From: Mycolicibacterium aichiense
Lineage (GTDB): Bacteria > Actinomycetota > Actinomycetes > Mycobacteriales > Mycobacteriaceae
Reading direction: 5' to 3'
Length of the DNA: 64,000 nucleotides
NCBI RefSeq assembly: GCF_010726245.1
Contig: NZ_AP022561.1
Location: forward strand, 4,588,001-4,652,000
Part shown: positions 53,201-59,048 of the stretch, in pieces
How positions within the stretch are numbered: the stretch's first letter is position 1
How the letters are laid out: every line of letters starts with the position of its first letter
Notes under the pieces: model-generated
Database searches by the model: none
Told to the model about the DNA's origin: nothing
The model's input: the letters and a program-made list of their open reading frames with translations, nothing else
Made by a program: the position numbers and the translations under genes

Positions 53201-53736
53201 CCGTCGACGAGACGACGGTTGTCAATTGGGCCAAGGAGCTCGACAGCGTCGTCATCCCCGGCCGGAAGATGTTCCTCAGTGAGCTGATCGAAATGGGCGC
53301 GTGGCCGAAAGACGCCGTCGTCCTGATGCAGGATCATTACCCGGTGACGGCAGTCAACACCGTGTACGGGACCTACGACGCGAACGGCAAGCGTATTTCC
53401 GCCGCGACACCCGCGGACGGGCAACGCGCACTCAACGACATGGATGCCGCTCTGGCGCAAGGCAAGGCGGTAACGGTCGGAATCAATAACAACGCGTTGT
53501 ATTCGTCGCTCCCCGGCTGGAAGGCGTCCAGCGCCAACCCGAACTTCACCGACTACAACCACCAAATACAGGTGCTCAAGGTGGATGTGACGAACGGGAA
53601 GGTGTGGGTGAACGACAGCGCACTGGATACGGGCGGCCGCGAGTTCTCCTTGAGCGCGCTGATGAAGGCATGGCAGGTCACCGATTATGACCTCACAGTC
53701 GTGTCCGCGATCCCTCAGTCCGAGGCGGCCGTCTGA
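50293..53736 (+). CDS. PGRS-type secreted protein with C-terminal C39-like cysteine peptidase domain (no PE domain)
   Basis: A 1147-residue protein. Residues ~38-62 are a signal segment (LTWLGASAVALGVGAAIAS). Residues ~63-210 are Ala/Ser/Thr/Lys-rich. Residues ~215-755 are GGxGGN-type PGRS repeats. Residues ~815-925 are a Big/cadherin-like beta domain (YSVKTQPKYGSLTLDETTGN). Residues ~940-1147 are a C39_2-like cysteine peptidase fold: SFWNCLLMASAMAAAQ (Cys953), FTDYNHQIQVLKVDV (His1090) and WVNDSALD (Asn1107-Asp1108). PE_PGRS proteins normally start with a ~100-residue PE domain; this one has none. The ATG at 50293 follows GTGGGGGAAGTGCC. It is probably surface-exposed and self- or substrate-cleaving; that part is inference. 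Confidence 0.85.
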   Translation: MPSSSHARISQPSEVRLLPAEFGGMTPPRQAPTGNARFLTWLGASAVALGVGAAIASLPAVASADSSGSSDAKGSTTNSSAASGPAKSTGHASTARQKPRSAGVNGHAARNPNGAKNSATAKSTAKSDHKTSAVTAAVSQAPSIAQVSPAAAVTTDEPSVPRANATVSSTPPSARVVPAVGIESILSIFFSNGTAAHPNAGLLMGNGFSYTSATCPSVCNGGRAGIFGNGGAGYNGGNGGAAGLFGDGGKGGAAVATDGNGSGGDGGRGGLIMGNGGSGGNGTQTQGGATGGNGGSAGFFGRGGNGGNAGVALGTEGPVGGNGGDGGVFWGNGGNGGDGGNAIEYGGKAGKGGDGGDTGLFSMGGVGGNGGNGGKAGYGGDGGDGGDSGRFSLYSIGGNGGAGGDSPQQGHEDDYGGHGGEGGRGGLWTGNGGAGGAGGFGGGDGGDGGDVGALSVFGRGGNGGAGGVGQEGRPGDNGTADAPNGLEGFAGAEGGSGGNGGNGSLVFGIGGNGGSGGKGGWGGVGGRGFNYWAKAYNVTTGNGYNGGNGGAGGEGGPGGALGGQAGRGAYLFAIPSNGISGSSGVGGQGGRGGAGGAGGNTNDQNAIGGRGGDGGVGGIGGVGGASADGGYGGWGGDGGRAGWSFGLGGQGGKGGDGGKGGQGGNGSSQSVAGDGGTGGRAGAGGQGGQGVYGNGGNGGDGGNGGDGGNGGTGGPRPSTGGGGGNYGNYGTGGISNNATPGDNGSYGNSGNPGGPGSATALTAASVVSDTRSATSTPTANARKASSVNAIAALQSMWSGFTQALSYTFFNQSPTVAPNVWGQWGTNKVITIELNAKSNNGFPVTYSVKTQPKYGSLTLDETTGNYVYTPNPDMVAPGISDSFTITVNNGSRAQLPGFAGFVQGVLHSVAVTMGIAKPDTIDRTINVTVTGTGVYGGDVTELAQLHRQQSFWNCLLMASAMAAAQVTGTQTVDETTVVNWAKELDSVVIPGRKMFLSELIEMGAWPKDAVVLMQDHYPVTAVNTVYGTYDANGKRISAATPADGQRALNDMDAALAQGKAVTVGINNNALYSSLPGWKASSANPNFTDYNHQIQVLKVDVTNGKVWVNDSALDTGGREFSLSALMKAWQVTDYDLTVVSAIPQSEAAV
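50937..52560 (+). repeat. PGRS glycine-rich coding repeats
   Basis: About 1.6 kb of imperfect GGC-GGC-AAC and GGC-GGC-N codon repeats encoding GGxGGN units, interrupted by short hydrophobic inserts such as GLIMGNG, GLFSMGG and FNYWAKAYN. It is degenerate and not tandemly identical, so it is a protein repeat rather than a simple satellite. Such tracts recombine and vary between strains. Confidence 0.85.
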
Positions 53737-53803
53737 GCGGGCGGAACTCAGCGAGTCCGCCTGCCGTCCGGTGTGGTCTGCGGGTGAAAACCCGATCACC
53801 AGC

Positions 53804-53829
53804 GGTTTTGACGACCTCGTGACGGGTAT
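53804..53829 (+). promoter_or_regulatory. SigF-type promoter
   Basis: GGTTT (53804-53808) and GGGTAT (53824-53829) are separated by 15 nt, an almost exact match to the mycobacterial SigF consensus. Transcription would start near 53836, about 115 bp upstream of the predicted start of the secreted NlpC/P60-like gene. Confidence 0.8.
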
Positions 53830-53949
53830 CTGAACACAACCTGAACGGACCCATTAAGTTATCTGGATCGAGCCTTGCGGCTCGTACGAGCAGACCGAGT
53901 CACGGCCCCATCGACGAGGCCAACGTTCACGTCGGATCGGAGCCATGAG

Positions 53950-54429
53950 TTGAACGCCCGCATTTCTCTCGTAATCTCGGCACTGTCGCTGGCCGTAGCA
54001 CTGCTGTTCGCACCCGCCGCCTCCGCAGAGAGGATCGCCGGAGCCGACGACGCCATCTCGAAGGCCGAAAGTGCGCTCGGCTCAGACATGTTCGGCCCCT
54101 ACGGGTGCGAGGCTTTTGTGGCCTATGCCTTCGACGTGCCGCAGGCGAAGTACGGCTGGGATGGCGCCGCCGAGACCATGTACCAGACGCTGCTCCAACA
54201 GGGTCAGATACATACCGACATGGATGCGCCGCGGGGAGCACTCGTCTTCAGCAAGAGCCCGTACGGCGCCCACATCGACATTGCCCGTGGTGACGGAACA
54301 TATATCTCCGGCGGCGTCCAAGGGCTCAAGCGAGGGTACGGCGACGGACACAACATCCAGATTCTGCCGAGTCCACATGTGGGGTCGGGCTGGCAGTACC
54401 GCGGCTGGAGTCTGGGCTACCCCCAGTAA
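53950..54429 (+). CDS. secreted NlpC/P60- or CHAP-like protein
   Basis: A 159-residue protein with a signal peptide (SLVISALSLAVALLFAPAAS to ASAERI). The mature part has FGPYGCEAFVAYAF with a candidate nucleophile Cys, GALVFSKSPYGAHIDIARGD with a following His and a Gly-rich VGSGWQYRGWSLGYPQ. The Cys...His-Ile-Asp layout and the small size fit the NlpC/P60/CHAP papain-like superfamily, though it is divergent. It could cleave peptidoglycan peptides. The start is TTG (53950-53952), preceded by GGAG; a TTG at 53875 is possible. A SigF-type promoter precedes it. Confidence 0.66.
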   Translation: MNARISLVISALSLAVALLFAPAASAERIAGADDAISKAESALGSDMFGPYGCEAFVAYAFDVPQAKYGWDGAAETMYQTLLQQGQIHTDMDAPRGALVFSKSPYGAHIDIARGDGTYISGGVQGLKRGYGDGHNIQILPSPHVGSGWQYRGWSLGYPQ

Positions 54430-54466
54430 TCTGTTCTCTCCGATGCGCTAACAGCCCCGTCCCGCC

Positions 54467-55432
54467 TCACTTCTCGGCGTTGCCGCCCACCACGGCGTGG
54501 ATACGCCCCCGCGGATAGGGCAATTCGATGCCGCTTTCGTCGTAGGCCTGCAGGATCTCCCGCCGAAGTCGGCGCTGCACCGACCATTGCGCCCCCGGCC
54601 TGGTTTTCAACGTCATGCGCAGCGTCAGCAGGTCCGGGGCAAGTTCCTGCACGCCGAGCATCTCCGGCTCGCCGAGCACCTTTGCGCCCACCGTCGGGTC
54701 CTCGATAGCCTGCGCGGCCGCCTCCAGTGCCACCCGCTCCGCCTGTTCGACGTCGGCGGTCAACGCGACCGGCACCTCGATACGGGCCACCGCGTATTCC
54801 TGGCTCATGTTGCCCACCCGGGAGATCTCTCCATTACGGACGTACCACAACGTGCCGTCGATGTCGCGGACGGTGGTGATGCGCAGACCAACGCTTTCGA
54901 CCTCGCCGCTCATCTCGCCGAGGTCGACGATGTCACCCACCCCGTATTGGTCTTCGAGCAGCATGAACACGCCGCTGACGAAGTCGCGCACCAGGTTCTG
55001 GGCACCGAATCCGACCGCAAGGCCGATCACGCCGGCCGAGGCGATGAACGGCGCGAGATTCACCCCCACCACATTGAGTGCTGCCAGCACCAACCATGAC
55101 AGCAGAATTATCGACACTGTGGATTTCAGGACCGACCCGATCGTGTGAGCACGCTGCTGGCGTCGAGTGCTGGCTTGATCGCTGATGGTTGTCACCGGGA
55201 CGCCATGACGAAGGCGGCGCAGCAAGGTGGGCTTCGTATCCTGGAGCCGCTGCTCACCGGCGCTGCTCTTGCCACTCCGGCCGGTAGTCGCACGGTCGAT
55301 CATTCGGTGCAGCACATACCGGACGATCAGGATGACGATCAGGTACACCGCGAGGCGGATCGGCACCTCCACGAGCCAGTGCTGGGTGGTGTCCGTCCAT
55401 TCCAAGGCCAAGTTGCGTGCATCCATGTTCAC
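54467..55432 (-). CDS. MscS-type mechanosensitive ion channel
   Basis: A 321-residue protein. Helices RLAVYLIVILIVRYVLHRMI and VSIILLSWLVLAALNVVGVN precede the pore helix AGVIGLAVGFGAQNLVRDFV, which has the GxxxG-type MscS signature, and the beta domain QYGVGDIVDLGEMSGEVESV with RITTVRDIDGTLWYVRNGEI. It opens under membrane tension to release solutes during hypo-osmotic shock. It starts with GTG at 55432 or ATG at 55426. The locus diverges from YihY. Functionally it complements the ectoine accumulated through the ect genes elsewhere in the window. Confidence 0.9.
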   Translation of the reverse strand: MNMDARNLALEWTDTTQHWLVEVPIRLAVYLIVILIVRYVLHRMIDRATTGRSGKSSAGEQRLQDTKPTLLRRLRHGVPVTTISDQASTRRQQRAHTIGSVLKSTVSIILLSWLVLAALNVVGVNLAPFIASAGVIGLAVGFGAQNLVRDFVSGVFMLLEDQYGVGDIVDLGEMSGEVESVGLRITTVRDIDGTLWYVRNGEISRVGNMSQEYAVARIEVPVALTADVEQAERVALEAAAQAIEDPTVGAKVLGEPEMLGVQELAPDLLTLRMTLKTRPGAQWSVQRRLRREILQAYDESGIELPYPRGRIHAVVGGNAEK

Positions 55433-55570
55433 GACGTTACGTACCCCGAAAGCCGGATAGGTTCACCTCCCGCGGGCCCGGACACCGATTCGGTTGGGGA
55501 TTCATGCCGATCAGCTCGCGTCACTCGTCGCGCGCCGCTGGCGAGCCAGCCTCCTCCTACGCTGGGTGCA

Positions 55571-56605
55571 GTGTCACTGCGAAGCAGGCCGCAAGACGCG
55601 TGGTCGCGCATGTCGGAGACCGCCGTCTCCGCGCGCTCGACCCTGCGGCGTCGCGGTTACGCGATGTTCGTCCTCCTACCCAGGCCGTTGCAGCAGACCT
55701 GCCGGCTGATCGGCCGTACCGGCCGCGGGACACTCGACGATCGGGTCCCCGGGTTGGCGGCCGAGGCAGCGTTCTTCACGTTGATCTCGCTGCCGGCCCT
55801 GCTGTTGGCGGTCGTGGGTTCACTCGGATTCGTGGCAGCCGCGCTCGGCCCGGAAGGCCGCGGCGGCTTCCGCCAACTCGTACTCGGAATCCCCAGGTCG
55901 TTCCTGTCGGATCCCAGCTATGCCACCTATGAGCAGCTGGTGGACACCGTGCTGACCGAAACGCGCGGAGGGGTCGTTTCCGTTGCCCTGCTGCTGAGCG
56001 TCTGGACCGGTTCACGGGCGGTGAATCGCTACCTCGAGACGATCACGATCGCCTATGACCTCGAACCGCGACCCGGCTGGCGGCGGCGCCTGCTGGCTTT
56101 GGGACTCACCATCGGTCTGCTCCTGAGTGCGGGGGCAGTGTTGCCGCCCATGGTCTTCGGTCCGCGGATTGTGAAATGGGTGGCGCCGGACTCCGTCGAG
56201 GAGACCACGCTTGGCACACTTCACCTGTTCTTCTGGCCATCGGTCGTCGGGGTATTGATCGTCGGCTTGGCGACGATCTACCACGTCGGCGCCCCATGGC
56301 GGACACCCTGGCGCCGCGACTTGCCCGGCGCCTTACTCGCCATGGCGATCTGGTTGCTGGCGTCTGCCGGGCTGCGGGCATACCTCTCATTGAGCGTTCG
56401 GCACGACGCCGTCTTCAGCCAACTCGCGGTGCCCATTGCTGTTGTCCTGTGGCTCTACATCACTGCTTTCGCAGTGCTTTTGGGCGCGGAGTTCAACGCC
56501 GCGATCGAGAGGATGTGGCCGCACGAGGATCATCCGTGGCGGTTGCAGCGTCTCCGAAGAAAGCTCGAGCGCGAATCACCGGCGACAGCGGGCGCAACCC
56601 CCTGA
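55571..56605 (+). CDS. YihY/BrkB family membrane protein
   Basis: A 344-residue protein with a YihY core: VPGLAAEAAFFTLISLPALL, RGGVVSVALLLSVWTGSRAV, then helices LGLTIGLLLSAGAVLPPMVF, LFFWPSVVGVLIVGLATIYH and VPIAVVLWLYITAFAVLLGA, ending EFNAAIERMW. The LLGAEFNAAIERMW motif is typical. Members were once thought to be RNase BN; that is not supported, and they are now regarded as membrane proteins of unknown function. A GTG at 55571 lies 7 nt after TACGCT, suggesting a leaderless start; an ATG at 55610 is the alternative. Confidence 0.85.
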   Translation: MSLRSRPQDAWSRMSETAVSARSTLRRRGYAMFVLLPRPLQQTCRLIGRTGRGTLDDRVPGLAAEAAFFTLISLPALLLAVVGSLGFVAAALGPEGRGGFRQLVLGIPRSFLSDPSYATYEQLVDTVLTETRGGVVSVALLLSVWTGSRAVNRYLETITIAYDLEPRPGWRRRLLALGLTIGLLLSAGAVLPPMVFGPRIVKWVAPDSVEETTLGTLHLFFWPSVVGVLIVGLATIYHVGAPWRTPWRRDLPGALLAMAIWLLASAGLRAYLSLSVRHDAVFSQLAVPIAVVLWLYITAFAVLLGAEFNAAIERMWPHEDHPWRLQRLRRKLERESPATAGATP

Positions 56606-56664
56606 TGAATTCCTTGTGCCACAAGGTAAGTCGCAGTCGACATGGGCACGAGGTTGGGCGGGGC

Positions 56665-56689
56665 GTTTAGCTGACTCATCAGCGGGTAG
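56665..56689 (+). promoter_or_regulatory. SigF-type promoter for the ChaB/SAP gene
   Basis: GTTT (56665-56668) and GGGTAG (56684-56689) with a 15-nt spacer. It deviates from the consensus only at the last -10 base and the first -35 base. It lies about 80 bp upstream of the ChaB-domain gene, which fits stress-phase expression. Confidence 0.58.
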
Positions 56690-56772
56690 TCGGCGTCGAA
56701 TCAGCGGGCTCCCCGGCCGAGCACTCGGCTCGTGGCGGCTCATGCCAGATCAACCCGAAAGGAGCGAACACC

Positions 56773-57153
56773 GTGCCGATGACCAAGAAGAACGGCAAGC
56801 CGAAGAAGAGCGAACTGCCAAGCACCCTGCAGAAGTCGGGCAAGAAGGCCCAGCGCACCTTCGCCAAAGCACACGATGCGGCAGAGAAGGAATACAGTGA
56901 CGCCGAGCGCGCCCACCGCGTCGCCTATAGCGCGCTGAAGAACAAGTTCGAAAAGGTCGGCGACCACTGGGAGAAGAAAGCCAAGAAGGCCAACAGCAAG
57001 ACCGCTGAGGGGGTCGATGCCCATGCGACCAAGAAACACTTGACCGAGATCGCACGCAAGCTCGACATTCCGCGTCGTTCGACGATGAACAAGAGCGATC
57101 TGGTCGCTGCGATCAACAAGACCAGCCGTGGCGCAGCTGCGCACAGCCGCTAG
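56773..57153 (+). CDS. ChaB-domain protein with C-terminal Rho-N/SAP-like motif
   Basis: A 126-residue basic protein. Residues ~12-75 are a ChaB domain: SELPSTLQKSGKKAQRTFAK, then AHDAAEKEYSDAERAHRVAY and KFEKVGDHWEKKAKKANSKT. Residues ~85-122 (HLTEIARKLDIPRRSTMNKS, then DLVAAINK) look like a Rho-N/SAP-type nucleic-acid-binding helix pair. ChaB regulates a cation antiporter in E. coli, but mycobacterial versions are mostly stand-alone. The start is GTG (56773) after AAAGGAGCGAACACC; the ATG at 56779 is less well spaced. A SigF-type promoter precedes it. Confidence 0.85.
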   Translation: MPMTKKNGKPKKSELPSTLQKSGKKAQRTFAKAHDAAEKEYSDAERAHRVAYSALKNKFEKVGDHWEKKAKKANSKTAEGVDAHATKKHLTEIARKLDIPRRSTMNKSDLVAAINKTSRGAAAHSR

Positions 57154-57240
57154 TTGTCACAGTTGTAGCGATCAATTGCGACACACGAAGGCTTTTCGGA
57201 CGCTGAGGCCCATCCGCCGCTGCGTCTCGCAGCGACGCCA

Positions 57241-57283
57241 CAGCGCCGGTCGCTCCCTCCCCGATCGGGGGCGACCGGCGCTG
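57241..57283. terminator. bidirectional terminator hairpin
   Basis: Perfect 13-bp arms CAGCGCCGGTCGC (57241-57253) and GCGACCGGCGCTG (57271-57283), with a nested CCCC-GATC-GGGG in the loop. There is no U-run, as is common in mycobacteria. It lies between the ChaB-domain gene (ends 57153) and the convergent GjpA-like gene (ends 57295). Confidence 0.82.
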
Positions 57284-57294
57284 AGCGGTCACAC

Positions 57295-58506
57295 TTACTT
57301 GCCGGCCTTGGCGGACCTGCCGGACTTACCCGACGAACTCTTCTTGCCGCTGCCGGCCTTCGAATCGTGACCGGCGGTGGACGATCCGGCCTTGGTGTCG
57401 CTTGACGAGTCCGAGCTGCCGGAAGCAGCTGCCGTCACCGCAGGGGTGGCCTTGACGCTGGCCTTCGTGGAACCCGTTCCGCCAGTGGCAGATTCGGTCG
57501 CGTCGGCGGAGGCCGACGTGTCGTCAGCCGCAGCCTCCGATTCCGCCTTGGTGGCACCCCTGGCCGCCGACGCCGTGCCGGTTGTTTCCGGGGCAGCGGT
57601 CGAGAGGGTGACCGTCTTGGCGGCGGCGGGCACCTTGGCCGCACTGATGGCGGCCGTGGCCGGCGGAGTGGCTCCGATTGCTTGGGCGATGACATCGCGC
57701 AGCTGGATCAGGCTGGCGATCGGCCCGCTGGCCAGGAAACCGAAGTCGGGGCTGTACGGCGTCAGAAGGCCCGGGGCATCGATGAATCCGAGGACGGTGC
57801 CCGACCCGTTGAGGAAGCCGCCGACCAGATTCGCGGGGAGGTTCACCAGGGTGTTGAGGACGGCGCCCGGGTCGCCGGCGACCACTCCGTCGTACACGTC
57901 CTGCGTCGCTTGCACCGCGGCGTTGATCGTCGACACCAGCGGGAACGTCATCGGCAGGACCACCTGGAAGACGGTGTTGGGCAGTGTGGCGAAGGCCTTG
58001 GCGAAGTTGTTCACCGTGTTCACCAGAGGGACGGTCGAATCGGAAACGATCGTAACGAGGTTCAGCGCGAGCGGGATCACGACGGTGTTGTTGATGGTGT
58101 CGAAAGCGCCGACAATGTCACCGCTTTGGAGCTGGCCGCGAGCGGTCTCGATCGTACCGGGGACGCTTTCGAAGATCAGCTTGAGGTTCGCCGCGTCATT
58201 GGTATAGGCCGTCTGCAAGGCCTTCAGGCTCGCGAGCTGGTTCTCGACGATCTGCTTGAGGATTGGCGCCGGGCTGGCGGCGATCTGCTGGCCGAGTGCA
58301 CCGAGATTTGCTGCGGACTTCTGGAAAACCTGCACCCAGTTCTCGATCGGGTTGACCGCGGCACTGAGCTCGACGCTGACCGACGAGATCGACCGCTGCA
58401 GCGCCTGGGCATCGGGCAGCGGTGGCGCTAGTGGTGAGATCGCGATGACACTCGCTCCCACCAGCGCAACACCAGCGGTGGCGTACGGGCGAACAGCAGC
58501 GTTCAT
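57295..58506 (-). CDS. exported GjpA-like protein, second copy
   Basis: A 403-residue protein of the same family as the one at 38929. Signal segment VRPYATAGVALVGASVIAIS, core ASPAPILKQIVENQLASLKA, LVNTVNNFAKAFATLPNTVF, LVNLPANLVGGFLNGSGTVL and a long tail rich in Ala, Ser, Thr, Lys and Gly (KAGSGKKSSSGKSGRSAKAG). The two copies share the (A)PxPxLxQIVxNQ(I/L)xxLK helix and a Gly-Ala-rich middle but have unrelated tails. Envelope location is likely; porin activity is unproven. The ATG at 58506 follows GAAGGAGAGTC. The inverted repeat at 58558 may be its operator. Confidence 0.72.
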   Translation of the reverse strand: MNAAVRPYATAGVALVGASVIAISPLAPPLPDAQALQRSISSVSVELSAAVNPIENWVQVFQKSAANLGALGQQIAASPAPILKQIVENQLASLKALQTAYTNDAANLKLIFESVPGTIETARGQLQSGDIVGAFDTINNTVVIPLALNLVTIVSDSTVPLVNTVNNFAKAFATLPNTVFQVVLPMTFPLVSTINAAVQATQDVYDGVVAGDPGAVLNTLVNLPANLVGGFLNGSGTVLGFIDAPGLLTPYSPDFGFLASGPIASLIQLRDVIAQAIGATPPATAAISAAKVPAAAKTVTLSTAAPETTGTASAARGATKAESEAAADDTSASADATESATGGTGSTKASVKATPAVTAAASGSSDSSSDTKAGSSTAGHDSKAGSGKKSSSGKSGRSAKAGK

Positions 58507-58557
58507 GACTCTCCTTCGAAGATGTTTGGCCCCCCTCAGCGCCACAACGTAGCGCAC

Positions 58558-58573
58558 CTTACTCGTCAGTAAG
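58558..58573. promoter_or_regulatory. inverted repeat, candidate TetR-type operator
   Basis: CTTACT-CGTC-AGTAAG has perfect 6-bp arms and a 4-bp centre, the arm-spacer geometry used by many TetR operators. It lies 52 bp upstream of the GjpA-like start. No TetR gene is adjacent. Confidence 0.5.
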
Positions 58574-58729
58574 TAGAGGTTTCGGAAACTTTCTTGCGCG
58601 TCGAAAGGACCCTGGATAGCTGAGCTATCTGCCGATGCGCCCGATCAACACCGCTGTTCACGACCTTCTTGAGGATTTCATCAGGTTGCCGGGCGGTGAA
58701 CCGGAGAGGATGGACAGCTATCAACACCG

Positions 58730-58763
58730 ACCGCCTAACTTACCCTGGGGTAAGTTAGGCGGT
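58730..58763. terminator. 34-bp hairpin of uncertain role (possible intrinsic terminator)
   Basis: ACCGCCTAACTTACCC (58730-58745) and its exact complement GGGTAAGTTAGGCGGT (58748-58763) flank a 2-bp TG centre. The S9 peptidase gene (ends 59049, minus strand) lies upstream of it in the direction of transcription, so it could end that transcript. There is no U-tract on either side. An operator or remnant-repeat role is an alternative. Confidence 0.55.
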
Positions 58764-59048
58764 TTGCTGAGACCGTGATCTAAGTTACCTTTCAGTACCA
58801 TAACCGTTCTTATGTAAATTTCACGGCGTTTGCGCGAGCGGCGGAGGGCGGAGGGGCCTGCGCGACGGCATACCCAGCGGACCAGCGTCGGGCGCGTAAA
58901 TCAGATCGCGCTCGATCGCCGCCCCCGCGTCCACTCGGAACGTGTCCGGTGGCGGGTTTGCTGGCGGATCTAAATTGTTGCGCACCCGAACCCGGCCCAG
59001 CGTTCATCGCCGAGCAGTCGGATGCCGTTCGGCGTTCACACCTGACAG

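Larger units (their letters stand above)
58507..59048. other. intergenic region upstream of the GjpA-like gene
   Basis: About 540 bp with no supported gene. It contains the inverted repeat at 58558-58573, the long hairpin at 58730-58763 and further TAAGTTA-like motifs at about 58781-58787. The stretch 58800-59040 is G+C-rich and featureless. The promoter of the GjpA-like gene is expected near 58520-58600. Confidence 0.5.
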
